From assembly GCF_001314605.1 (NCBI RefSeq), contig NZ_LIHP01000002.1:62001-126000 (forward strand): 64,000 bases of DNA. Direction: 5' to 3'. A model generated the notes under the pieces. It was not told the origin of the DNA and searched no databases. It worked only from the letters and a program-made list of their open reading frames with translations. A program made the translations under genes and the position numbers. Of this stretch, positions 8,418 through 16,998 are shown piece after piece; positions within the stretch are counted from its first letter, which is position 1, and each line of letters opens with the position of its first letter. This DNA is from Marinobacter sp. HL-58 (GTDB lineage: Bacteria > Pseudomonadota > Gammaproteobacteria > Pseudomonadales > Oleiphilaceae).

Positions 8418-9751
8418 ATCTTGTTGACCATCCGGTAGGCTATCTGGCGCTGGCGATTTTTGGGCTGGCTTACGTTCTGGTGATGCTGGAGGAGCGGATC
8501 CATCTGCGCAAGTCCAAGCCCATGCTGATTGCCGCAGGACTGATCTGGGTGCTGGTGGCCATTACCTATCGGGTTGCGGGAGCCAATGGCGAAGTCGAAG
8601 AGGCGATCCGCCACAATTTCCTGGAATACGCTGAACTGTTTTTCTTCCTGCTGGTGGCGATGACATACATAAATGCCATGCTTGAGCGCGGCGTTTTCGA
8701 TCAGTTACGGATCTGGCTGCTGGGTAAGGGTTACGGTTACCGGCGTCTGTTCTGGATTACCGGTGTCCTGGCATTCTGTATCTCGCCGGTGGCGGACAAC
8801 CTGACCACGGCACTGATCATGTGCGCGGTGGTGATGGCGGTGGGCCGTGACAGCGCGGCTTTTGTCTCGCTTTCCTGTATCAATATCGTGGTCGGTGCCA
8901 ATGCGGGGGGCGCATTCAGCCCGTTTGGTGATATCACCACGTTGATGGTCTGGCAGAAAGGCATTCTTCCGTTCCAGGATTTTTTCCTCCTGCTGCTGCC
9001 CTCGATGGTGAACTTCCTCGTGCCGGCTGTGCTGATGCATTTTGCCCTGCCAAAGGGCCAGCCGGCCTCGCCGGAGTTCTACGATAATGTCATTCGTCCG
9101 GGCGGGCTGGTGATCTGCGGCCTGTTTCTGCTGACCATCGTCACCGCTATCAGTTTCCACCAGTTCCTGCATATCCCTCCGGTATTCGGAATGATGACGG
9201 GGCTGGGTTACCTGAAGGTATTTGGTTTCTACCTCAAGCGCCACGAGGAGTACCACTGGAACGAAAGCTTTGAAACACCTCCCGGAGACAGCTCCGGGGA
9301 CCGGACGCAAGGTCGTCGTGCCTTTGATGTGTTCTCCCACATTGCCCGCTCGGAATGGGACACGCTGTTCTTTTTCTACGGAGTCATCATGGCTGTTGGC
9401 GGGCTGGGTTTCATCGGTTACCTGGGCATGATGTCCGCCACACTCTATGGCGACCTGGGCCCCACTCTCGCCAATGTCATGATCGGGGTGATTTCGGCAC
9501 TGGTCGACAATATCCCGGTGATGTTCGCGGTATTGACCATGAACCCGGCAATGCCGGACTTCCAGTGGTTGCTGGTAACCCTGACGGCCGGTGTTGGTGG
9601 TAGCCTGTTGTCGATAGGTTCAGCCGCAGGTGTCGCCCTTATGGGGCAGGCGAGAGGGCAATATACCTTCCTCAGCCACCTGAAGTGGACACCGGCGATC
9701 GCCCTGGGCTATGGAGCCAGTATCTGGGTGCACTTCCTGGTTAACGGCTGA
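8414..9751 (+). CDS. nhaD: NhaD-type Na+/H+ antiporter
   Basis: A 445-residue protein with about 11-12 membrane segments, of the ion transporter superfamily. Family motifs are visible: CISPVADNLTTALIM, NAGGAFSPFGDITTLM and, near the end, VDNIPVMFAVLTMNP. NhaD exchanges cytoplasmic Na+ or Li+ for H+ at alkaline pH, common in marine and haloalkaliphilic bacteria. Its start overlaps the secDF stop by four bases, so it is translationally coupled to SecDF. Its 3' end overlaps the convergent amidase gene by 11 bp. Confidence 0.92.
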   Translation: MNLVDHPVGYLALAIFGLAYVLVMLEERIHLRKSKPMLIAAGLIWVLVAITYRVAGANGEVEEAIRHNFLEYAELFFFLLVAMTYINAMLERGVFDQLRIWLLGKGYGYRRLFWITGVLAFCISPVADNLTTALIMCAVVMAVGRDSAAFVSLSCINIVVGANAGGAFSPFGDITTLMVWQKGILPFQDFFLLLLPSMVNFLVPAVLMHFALPKGQPASPEFYDNVIRPGGLVICGLFLLTIVTAISFHQFLHIPPVFGMMTGLGYLKVFGFYLKRHEEYHWNESFETPPGDSSGDRTQGRRAFDVFSHIARSEWDTLFFFYGVIMAVGGLGFIGYLGMMSATLYGDLGPTLANVMIGVISALVDNIPVMFAVLTMNPAMPDFQWLLVTLTAGVGGSLLSIGSAAGVALMGQARGQYTFLSHLKWTPAIALGYGASIWVHFLVNG

Positions 9752-11222
9752 GATCTGGTGGGCGCTGGAAGCCGGCAAGCCCGTCTGCTTCCAGCAGCTC
9801 CGCGAACCGGATGGTGGTCAGATCCATTCCCGGCGCCCCGATCACCTGCACGTTAAATGGCAGACCTTCCTTCGTTCTGCCAATCGGTACCGAGGTTGCC
9901 GGCAGGCCCAGGAGTGTGGCAAGGGCAATCCAGCAGAACTGGTCCATATAGGCCCTGGGTTGGCCAGCCACGGTAATTCGTCGTTTGAAGACCGGGTGGC
10001 TGTGGTCGTGGCGGATGGCCGTGGTGGGCGTAACCGGGGTCAGCAGAACATCGAATTCTTCAAACAGCGACATGATTTCAGCCCGCATTTTCTCCCGGGT
10101 TTCGTTCCAGGCCATCCACTGATAGACCGGTTGATTCACCCCACGGCCGTATTCACCCATGAACGCTGTAACCGGCCCGAACAGGGGCAGCCATTTTTCA
10201 AGCCGGGCTATCCACTTCATCTGTCGGCGCTGGGCCGGTTTCAGGGAGGTGCTCAGCAGGCTGCCCAGAAGATTGAAATAAACCGGCAGAATGTGTTCCA
10301 GGTTCAACAGGTTGTGGTGTGCTTCGGACACTAACGCGCCGTGGTTTTCCAGGTCCTGGCCCAGTTGCTGGTAGCCGGTTACCAATTCATCATCTACCGG
10401 ACACAGGGGGTCTTTCAGCCAGAGCCCAACCCGGGCCTGTTCCAGGCAGTCAATGGCTGCCGGCGCCATGGCCAGCTGCCAGCTGGTGCGCTCCCTCTCT
10501 CCGGGGCCGGCGATCACCTTCAGCAGCAACTCCAGGTCGCTCGCGGAACGGGCCAGGGGACCACCCTCGGCAAGGTCAGGACGGGATTCGGTACCCGGCG
10601 GCCCAGGAATATGGCCCCTGAACGAGACCAGCGCCCGTGAGGGCTTGTGGCCGAAGATGCCGCAGAAGTGGGCTGGCGTGCGGATGGAGCCGGCCAGGTC
10701 GCTGCCCACTTCCAGGGGAGTCATCCCGGCTGCCAGGGCCGCGGCGGCGCCACCTGAAGACCCACCCGGGGTATGCGCCGGATTGTGGGGATTGTTGGTG
10801 ACGCCAAAGAGCTTGTTGTAACTCTGGAGGTCGGTGGCGTAGACGGGAACGTTGGTTTTTCCCAGGATAATGGCACCGGCGTCTACCAGGCGTTTGACGA
10901 CATCCGCATGCTTTTCCGGGAGGTGATTTTTCAGCGCAGGTGCGCCCGCAGTGCAGGCCATCCCCGCCACTTCCCAGGTATCCTTCAGTGTCAGTGGCAG
11001 GCCGTGGAGAGGGCCTGTGGGGCCACCCCGCGCCAGGGCTTCATCGGCCTTCCGGGCCTGTTCCATGGCTTTCTTTTCGTCCAGTGTCACAACCGCATTG
11101 ATGGTGCCGTTGTGCTGGTGGATCCTTTCCAGAAAAGCACGGGTAAGTTCCATGCTTGTTAGCTTGCCGTTCTTGAGGTCGCTAACAAGTTCGGTGGCAG
11201 GGCGGTAATGCAGTGGATTCAT
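9741..11222 (-). CDS. Amidase signature family hydrolase
   Basis: A 493-residue cytoplasmic enzyme with the Ser-cisSer-Lys triad of the amidase signature family: Lys in LPLTLKDTWE (about residue 80), the Gly/Ser loop GGSSGGAAAALA, and the nucleophile Ser in GSDLAGSIRTPA. The acceptor amide is not predictable from sequence. It lacks gatB or gatC neighbours, so it is unlikely to be GatA. It ends inside the 3' end of nhaD, and its start is 29 bp from the stop of the upstream voltage-sensor gene, so the two may share a transcript. Confidence 0.9.
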   Translation of the reverse strand: MNPLHYRPATELVSDLKNGKLTSMELTRAFLERIHQHNGTINAVVTLDEKKAMEQARKADEALARGGPTGPLHGLPLTLKDTWEVAGMACTAGAPALKNHLPEKHADVVKRLVDAGAIILGKTNVPVYATDLQSYNKLFGVTNNPHNPAHTPGGSSGGAAAALAAGMTPLEVGSDLAGSIRTPAHFCGIFGHKPSRALVSFRGHIPGPPGTESRPDLAEGGPLARSASDLELLLKVIAGPGERERTSWQLAMAPAAIDCLEQARVGLWLKDPLCPVDDELVTGYQQLGQDLENHGALVSEAHHNLLNLEHILPVYFNLLGSLLSTSLKPAQRRQMKWIARLEKWLPLFGPVTAFMGEYGRGVNQPVYQWMAWNETREKMRAEIMSLFEEFDVLLTPVTPTTAIRHDHSHPVFKRRITVAGQPRAYMDQFCWIALATLLGLPATSVPIGRTKEGLPFNVQVIGAPGMDLTTIRFAELLEADGLAGFQRPPDLSR

Positions 11223-11251
11223 GGTTTCCTCGTTGGTCCTGGGCCGGAAGG

Positions 11252-12259
11252 TCAGGGCAGTTCGCTGCGCCAGTGTTTGACTTTTACCTGGGATTTGACG
11301 GCATCCAGTATCTCGATGATCAGGTTGATCAGCGCCTCGTTGGGTGCTTCCTGGTTGCCGTTTTCATCCGGAGAGGGAAGGAATACGTTCACGATGTCTT
11401 CAACAAAGGCATGGTTGGAGGCTGACGCCAGGTCTTCCAGTATCTGGTGAATCACGTTTGCGACAATGTCCCCCACCGCGTCTTCCAGGGTTTCCTGGAT
11501 GGTCGGCCCGACCACGGGCAGGTATTTCAGGCGCGACAGTTCCAGGTTCTGCTTTAGGGCGTTGTCGACGCGGGTCTCGAGATAACTGCGCAGGGCACCG
11601 CGATTGGGCACGTAGCCTTCCTGCGCTGCTTCCGCCACGCGTTGCGATATCCAGTCCGAGAGCATTTCCCTTCGGGGGTAGAGGATGTCGTTCTGGATAC
11701 GATCGAACAGGGGAGAACCCCGGCGGATTTCTTCCTGGGCGCCTGAAAGTACCTTGATGACGATCCGGTCGGACAACTCTTCCATAAAGGCTTCGTAGTA
11801 GAAGTTGAAGAACTGGAAGGTCCGGGTCTGGGTGAAGTCGATGACTTTGTACTGATGCAGGCGGTAAACAATGGAGATTACGCGCAAAATCCGCAGGAAG
11901 CGGAAGCTCCCGACGGGAATGCAGCCGACTATGTCATACCAGTGGATAAATGGATAAAAATACCATCGGTCATAGACCTTTGCCTTGATGGCATAGCCCC
12001 AGCGAATCACAAACTCGGTCAGGAAGATGCTGACGAAGATGAGGTCGTAGAAGATGAAGTTTTCGTGGATGGGGTGGTAAAGCTCTTTGATGGCCGGGGC
12101 GTTTTCGGCCAGCATGTTCTGGATGGCGACGAAGTTGTAGACAGAGTCGAAGATGATGAAGGCCAGGTTGATGATGAGCAGGCCCAGCATCAGGAAGTCT
12201 ATGACGAACCAGATGAGTTGGTGGCTGGTTTTCAGGTTTTCTCGGTTTACTTTCAGCAT
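11252..12259 (-). CDS. Voltage-sensor-domain protein without a pore
   Basis: A 335-residue protein whose first ~140 residues form four membrane segments resembling a voltage sensor. S2 holds F79, E82 and R86 in the F-x2-E-x3-R pattern of Kv channels. S3 holds D109 in DIVGCIP, like DIIAIIP of Kv channels. S4 carries R120, R123, R126 and R133 (SFRFLRILRVISIVYR). No S5, pore loop or S6 follows. The remaining ~190 residues are soluble, helical and charged. A bacterial voltage sensor coupled to a cytoplasmic domain is the simplest reading; ion conduction through the sensor itself (Hv1-like) is possible. It lies upstream of the amidase on the same strand. Confidence 0.7.
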   Translation of the reverse strand: MLKVNRENLKTSHQLIWFVIDFLMLGLLIINLAFIIFDSVYNFVAIQNMLAENAPAIKELYHPIHENFIFYDLIFVSIFLTEFVIRWGYAIKAKVYDRWYFYPFIHWYDIVGCIPVGSFRFLRILRVISIVYRLHQYKVIDFTQTRTFQFFNFYYEAFMEELSDRIVIKVLSGAQEEIRRGSPLFDRIQNDILYPRREMLSDWISQRVAEAAQEGYVPNRGALRSYLETRVDNALKQNLELSRLKYLPVVGPTIQETLEDAVGDIVANVIHQILEDLASASNHAFVEDIVNVFLPSPDENGNQEAPNEALINLIIEILDAVKSQVKVKHWRSELP

Positions 12260-12287
12260 TCATCGGTCCAGGACTGCTTGGTTGGGT

Positions 12288-12406
12288 GCTGGCGAGTTAC
12301 GGGCGGGGCCTCCCCAGACACGCCGTGAACCCATCCATGGGGGCTCGGCATTGCCATCCATGGCAATGCACGGTCTGGGGAGGCCCCGCCCGAAACTCGC
12401 GCCAGG
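12288..12406 (+). repeat. Bracketed palindrome element A (two inner hairpins)
   Basis: The outer arms (12293-12319 and 12373-12399) share a perfect 20-bp inverted block CGGGCGGGGCCTCCCCAGAC plus weaker flanks. Inside are hairpin 1 at 12330-12341 (CCCATCCATGGG), linker GGGCTCGGC, and hairpin 2 at 12350-12367 (ATTGCCAT/ATGGCAAT). It lies between the 3' end of an acyl-CoA dehydrogenase gene and the 5' end of the voltage-sensor gene. It is one of five elements with the same layout in the window. Confidence 0.85.
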
Positions 12407-12465
12407 CATCGTGCTGTTCTCTCTCGCTATAAGCCTGATTCTACTGGTACTTTTCACAGGTTAGC

Positions 12466-13674
12466 CTATTTCAGCTCCGCCGACGACTTGCCCAGTAATC
12501 TTCTTGCGATGATCAGCAACTGGATCTGCTGAGTGCCCTCGAAGATGTCGAGGATTTTGGAGTCCCGGGCCCATTTCTCCAGCAGTTCGGTTTCGCCGTA
12601 GCCAAGGCTGCTGCAGAGTTCCACGCAGCGCAGGGTGATGGTGTTGCCAACGCGACCGGCTTTGGCTTTGGCGATGGAGGCTTCCTTCGAGTTGGGCAGG
12701 CCGTTGTCGGCCATCCAGGCGGCTCGCAGGGTGAGTAACCGGGCGGCTTCGAGTTCGGCTTCCATGAGCTGGAGTTCGCGGGTGACGGCGGGTTGGGTCC
12801 AGGTCTGGTGGTGATAGTCCAGGTCGGTGCCGGTGAGGGCGATGAGTTCCCGGGTTTTCTGCAGGGCGGCGCTGGCAACGCCGATGGCCATGCCGGCGAC
12901 GACCGGGCGGGTGTTGTCGAAGGTTTGCATGGCGCCGGCAAAGCCTTTTTCGACGCTGATGTCCGGGTCACCCAACAGGTTTGCTTTTGGTACGCGGCAG
13001 TTGTCGAAGCGGATGGCGGCGGTGTCGGAGGCGCGGATGCCGAGTTTTTTCTCGAGGCGTTCCACGGTCATGCCGGGGGTGCCTTTCTCTACCACGAAGG
13101 ATTTGATGGCGGCGCGGCCTTTGCTGCGGTCCAGGGTTGCCCAGACTACAACAGCGTCGGCGCGTTCTCCGGCGGTGACGTAGATTTTTTCACCGTTGAT
13201 AACATAGTGGTCACCGTCTTCCGTGGCGGTGGTGCGGATGGCAGCGGAGTCGGAGCCGGCGCCGGGCTCGGTGATGGCCATGGCGGCCCAGGTCTTGCCC
13301 AGGCGGGCCAGTTGTTCGTCGTTGGCGACGGCGGCGATGGCGGAGTTGCCCAGGCCCTGGCGGGGGATGGACAGGGCCAGGCCCACGTCGCCCCAGCACA
13401 GCTCGGTCAGCCCGAGGACGGTTTTCATGTTGGTGCCATTGCGGTTGCCGGCTTCGCCATTGCTGTCGGTGCGGGCCAGTTTCCCGGCGCCGGTGCCGCC
13501 ATCCGCCGCGCCGTCGTTCATGCCGTCCATAATGGAGGCGAACAAGTCCAGTTCCCTGGGATAGTCGTGCTCTGCCAGGTCGTATTTACGGGAAATGGGG
13601 CGGAATACCTCCCGGGCAACCTGTTGGGCCTGGTTGATCAGCGGAGTAAATTTTTTCGGTATTTCAAGGTTCAT
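12466..13674 (-). CDS. Acyl-CoA dehydrogenase
   Basis: A 402-residue FAD enzyme of the acyl-CoA dehydrogenase superfamily. Visible signatures are AITEPGAGSDSAAI (FAD and substrate binding), the C-terminal LLEKWARDSKILDIFEGTQQ block, and CVELCSSLGYGETELL. It is unusual in carrying a Gly/Asp/Asn-rich insertion around residues 60-80 (GAADGGTGAG onward). ATG 13674 is chosen because MNLEIPKKF begins the normal N-terminal helix; the upstream extension is Arg/Pro-rich filler. It starts 35 bp after the stop of a second acyl-CoA dehydrogenase gene on the same strand, so the two probably form an operon. The substrate is not determined. Confidence 0.88.
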   Translation of the reverse strand: MNLEIPKKFTPLINQAQQVAREVFRPISRKYDLAEHDYPRELDLFASIMDGMNDGAADGGTGAGKLARTDSNGEAGNRNGTNMKTVLGLTELCWGDVGLALSIPRQGLGNSAIAAVANDEQLARLGKTWAAMAITEPGAGSDSAAIRTTATEDGDHYVINGEKIYVTAGERADAVVVWATLDRSKGRAAIKSFVVEKGTPGMTVERLEKKLGIRASDTAAIRFDNCRVPKANLLGDPDISVEKGFAGAMQTFDNTRPVVAGMAIGVASAALQKTRELIALTGTDLDYHHQTWTQPAVTRELQLMEAELEAARLLTLRAAWMADNGLPNSKEASIAKAKAGRVGNTITLRCVELCSSLGYGETELLEKWARDSKILDIFEGTQQIQLLIIARRLLGKSSAELK

Positions 13675-13709
13675 GTCGTGCTGCTCACTTTGATTGGGGG
13701 GAAGGGCTG

Positions 13710-15014
13710 TCAGGCGTGCAGGCCACCGTTCTGGGTGGCCACGGAGCGCAGGTCCCGGTACCAGCGTTCGACGGGGTGTTCCTTGACGAAGCCATGGCCA
13801 CCGAGCAATTGCACGCCGTTGGTGCCGGCCTCCATCGCTTTCTCGTTGCACAGCAATCGTGCCAGCGCTGTTTCCCGGTGAGCCGGCAGGCCCTGTTCCA
13901 GCCGGCTGGCGGCGCGCCAGGTGAGCATGCGCATGCTGTCGGTTTCGATGGCCAGGTTACTGATCATGAACGCCACGGACTGGCGATGGCTGATGGGTTC
14001 GCCGAAGGCCTCCCGTTCGTTGCAGTAGGGAATCACATAGTCCAGAACCGCCTGGGCGGTGCCGATGGCGAGCCCGCATCGGAGTATCGAGCCGCAATCG
14101 AGGAATCCCTGGTAGTCGAAGTCGTCATCTCCAAGCAGGGCGTCAGGCGGCAGCTGCACATTTTCCAGCAGTATCCGGGCGGCGCCCGAGGCCCGGATCC
14201 CCATTGCCGGGTCGCCTTTCACGCTGATACCCGGTGTGCCTGACTCCACAATAAAAAGTCTTGGCTGCCCGTGGAGCTCGGCCCCAATGAGCAGGAGATC
14301 GGCGCCCGAACCGCGCACAACGCCGTTTTTCAGGCCGCTCAGGGTATAACCGCTATCCGTCTCCCGGGCTGTCGTTTGCAGCTTGTAGGGGTTGAACAGT
14401 GGAAACGGTTCGTCAATGGCGATGGTGGCTACCGGTGGCTGGTCCTCACAGAACGCTGGCAGGTAGCGGCTTTGCTGTTCGCCCGTTCCCCAGCGGGTAA
14501 TGGCCTGGGCGACGCTGAACGGCGCAAGGAGGCCGGTAGCAAGGCCCATATCTCCCCAGGCCAGTTGTTCGGCGATCAGTAAGCTGGTCACCGGTGACTG
14601 CTGTTCCGCAACGCCTCCGAATTCTGACGGTACGGCGTACAACGGCAAGCCCAGTTCGGCTGCTGCCCTGGAGACGCCCTCCGGGATGTCACCATGTTCA
14701 TCGGCGGATTCTGCTGCGGGTCGGATTTCGTCCCGGGCAAACCGGCCGAGAAGATCGGTGATCATGCGCTGGTCGTCGCTGAGTGAAAGATCGAACAGTT
14801 CGGAACGAGAGCGGATGGGCAGCCGTTTTCTGGGCAACCAGTTGTTGACCCGCCTGAACTCCCTACCGGCGAATGCGAGTGTGCGAAAGCCGGTCCGGGT
14901 TCCGTGGTAAGCGGTTCTTTCCAGTGGGGTGCGAAGCCCCAGACGGTCCAGCATCGGGTTGGCGGCAAGCCTGTTCATCATGGACAGGGCGAAGCCCATG
15001 GGATCCCGTGTCAT
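13710..15014 (-). CDS. Acyl-CoA dehydrogenase-like protein
   Basis: A 434-residue member of the acyl-CoA dehydrogenase superfamily, with an N-terminal extension of ~70 residues before the usual start (FDLSLSDDQRMITDLLGRFA). Middle and C-terminal signatures are present (MGIRASGAARILLENVQLP; GVQLLGGHGFVKEHPVERWYRD). The canonical FAD-loop EPGAGSD is replaced by IDEPFPLFNP, so catalysis may differ or be impaired. It is the first gene of a two-gene unit with the dehydrogenase at 12466. The pair may act as a heteromer, as known for some steroid-degrading dehydrogenases, but this is inference. Confidence 0.8.
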   Translation of the reverse strand: MTRDPMGFALSMMNRLAANPMLDRLGLRTPLERTAYHGTRTGFRTLAFAGREFRRVNNWLPRKRLPIRSRSELFDLSLSDDQRMITDLLGRFARDEIRPAAESADEHGDIPEGVSRAAAELGLPLYAVPSEFGGVAEQQSPVTSLLIAEQLAWGDMGLATGLLAPFSVAQAITRWGTGEQQSRYLPAFCEDQPPVATIAIDEPFPLFNPYKLQTTARETDSGYTLSGLKNGVVRGSGADLLLIGAELHGQPRLFIVESGTPGISVKGDPAMGIRASGAARILLENVQLPPDALLGDDDFDYQGFLDCGSILRCGLAIGTAQAVLDYVIPYCNEREAFGEPISHRQSVAFMISNLAIETDSMRMLTWRAASRLEQGLPAHRETALARLLCNEKAMEAGTNGVQLLGGHGFVKEHPVERWYRDLRSVATQNGGLHA

Positions 15015-15237
15015 CTGTTCTCTCCTGTTTTACGCATTGCTTCTCCCGTTTTCGGGCGAGCAGGGGGCGGTCGTTGTATGCTGATCATGGGCCCGGGCGG
15101 GATCGGCGCCATTGGCGCGCCTTACATTACGGGAGGGCAAGATGGCCAATTGCCGTAGATTATCCGCACCTCTAGCCGGTAAACTCCGACTGTTGTCTTG
15201 CCCCTTCAATTCACGCTGACAGAAGTAACGCTGCTGG

Positions 15238-16998
15238 ATGCTTCTCCACACTGAGTACCGTTTTTATCACCGGCTCCTGATTGCCACACTTCTGGCCTGG
15301 TCTTTGCCGGCGTTGGTTTTTGCACAGCAGGTGGAAGTGCAGGTTGAAGGTGATTATCCGAGCTTGCAGGACAATGCCGAAGCGTTTATCGGAGAGGTCG
15401 AAGGCCGCAGCGCCAACAGTCTGAGACGTTATGCCGATACTGCGGAAAACCAGATACAGGACGCCCTTCGCGCCCTCGGCTACTACAGCCCGGTGATTCA
15501 GTGGGAAGTCATCGAGCCTCCCGGAGAGGAAGAGAAGCCTGCGCGCCTGGTGCTTACCGTTGAGCCCGGTGAGCCGGTACGTGTCGGCTCCCGTAGGGTT
15601 GAAATTCAGGGGGCGGCCCGTGAAGACTCCGAGTTCATGGGAACCCTGCCGCAGAAACCGGCCGAAGGTGATGTACTGAATCATGGCGAGTACAGTGCGC
15701 TGCGCCAGACAATCCAGAATCGTGCCAGTCGGCTGGGGTATTTTGACGGTGAGTTCACCACCCGGAAACTGGAAGTGGACCCTGAAAAAAGAGTAGCCGA
15801 TATCACCCTGATCTATCGCAGTGGTGAACGATACCGGCTGGGGAAGGTCAGTTTTGAGGAAGGCCATGGATTCGAAGAACAGCTATTGGAACGCTTTGTT
15901 CGCTTTGAACCGGGAGAAACCTTTCATGCCGACAAGATCGCCAGGCTCAACAGTGACCTGTCCAACAGTGGGTATTTTTCCGGTGTGGATGTTGATGCCT
16001 CTCCCGGCAGCGCCGAGGATGGCGTGATCCCGGTGAAGGTCGGGCTGACCACTCGCCCGCCCCGATCCGTTTCCGCGGGTGTCGGTTTTTCCACAGACGT
16101 GGGGCCGCGTTTCCGGGGCAACTGGCGGGAGCACTGGATCAATCCCATGGGCCACAGTCGTGGGGTTGAAACCGAGCTTTCGGCCCCGCGCCAGAACCTG
16201 AGTACCTGGTATGAACTGCCGCTGGATCCGCCGATGACGGACTCCATTCGTTTGTCGGCAGGCTATCAGCGCGAAGATATCGAGGACGTTGAGTCGGAAT
16301 TGCTGACCCTTGGCCAGCAATGGAAACACCAGCTTGACGATGGCTGGCAGCAACTGGCATCGCTCCGCTGGGAAGGGGAGCGTTTTCGTATCGGTGACGG
16401 CGATACGGAGCAGAGCAGCCTGTTATTGCCCGGTCTGGGCTATTCCAAGCTACACGCGGATTCGCCCCTGGATCCTTCAAGGGGTTACCGGATTCAGTTT
16501 GATGTCACCGGCTCCCATCGGGCGGCATTGTCGAACGTGGACATTCTTCACGTGAACTTTCTTGCCAAGGGGCTGTTTACCCTGGCGGACAACCACCGGT
16601 TTCTGACCCGTTTCCAGTTTGGCGGGGTGGCAACCAACCGCTTTTCCGACGTGCCGCCGTCATTGCGCTTTTTTGCCGGTGGTGACCAGAGCGTGCGGGG
16701 TTATGGCTATGAAACCCTGTCGCCGCGGGACGATGAGGATATTGCCCTTGGTGGACGTTTCATGATGATTGGCAGTGCCGAATACCAGTACCAGTTTGCC
16801 GACAACTGGCGGGTGGCTGCATTTGTTGATGAGGGCAATGCCATTGATGACCTGGCGGATCCGCTGGCTACCGGCGCCGGCCTTGGTATCCGATGGGTAA
16901 GCCCGGTGGGGCCCTTGCGCCTTGACATCGCCAAGGGGCTGGATTCCGAATTCGGAGGTGAATGGCGTGTTCACTTCTCCATGGGGCCCGAGCTATGA
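15238..16998 (+). CDS. tamA: TamA, Omp85-family outer-membrane assembly factor
   Basis: A 586-residue outer-membrane protein with a signal peptide (residues 1-29, cleavage likely after VFA), three POTRA-like domains up to about residue 270, and a C-terminal Omp85 barrel (QSVRGYGYETLSPRD; final FSMGPEL). With TamB it forms the translocation and assembly module that helps place outer-membrane proteins and move phospholipids between membranes. The tamB start overlaps its stop (ATGA), a standard coupled tamAB operon. It is divergent from the acyl-CoA dehydrogenase operon, with 223 bp between starts that hold the promoters; I see no distinct motif there. Confidence 0.9.
   Translation: MLLHTEYRFYHRLLIATLLAWSLPALVFAQQVEVQVEGDYPSLQDNAEAFIGEVEGRSANSLRRYADTAENQIQDALRALGYYSPVIQWEVIEPPGEEEKPARLVLTVEPGEPVRVGSRRVEIQGAAREDSEFMGTLPQKPAEGDVLNHGEYSALRQTIQNRASRLGYFDGEFTTRKLEVDPEKRVADITLIYRSGERYRLGKVSFEEGHGFEEQLLERFVRFEPGETFHADKIARLNSDLSNSGYFSGVDVDASPGSAEDGVIPVKVGLTTRPPRSVSAGVGFSTDVGPRFRGNWREHWINPMGHSRGVETELSAPRQNLSTWYELPLDPPMTDSIRLSAGYQREDIEDVESELLTLGQQWKHQLDDGWQQLASLRWEGERFRIGDGDTEQSSLLLPGLGYSKLHADSPLDPSRGYRIQFDVTGSHRAALSNVDILHVNFLAKGLFTLADNHRFLTRFQFGGVATNRFSDVPPSLRFFAGGDQSVRGYGYETLSPRDDEDIALGGRFMMIGSAEYQYQFADNWRVAAFVDEGNAIDDLADPLATGAGLGIRWVSPVGPLRLDIAKGLDSEFGGEWRVHFSMGPEL

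Noticed and set aside
12260..12464. Short frames crossing element A (both strands)
   Set aside because: They arise from the palindrome and contain no start signal or natural protein sequence.
12793..13881. 362-residue Gly/Val/Asp-rich frame antisense to the acyl-CoA dehydrogenase
   Set aside because: Composition is repetitive and the sense frame has a complete enzyme signature.
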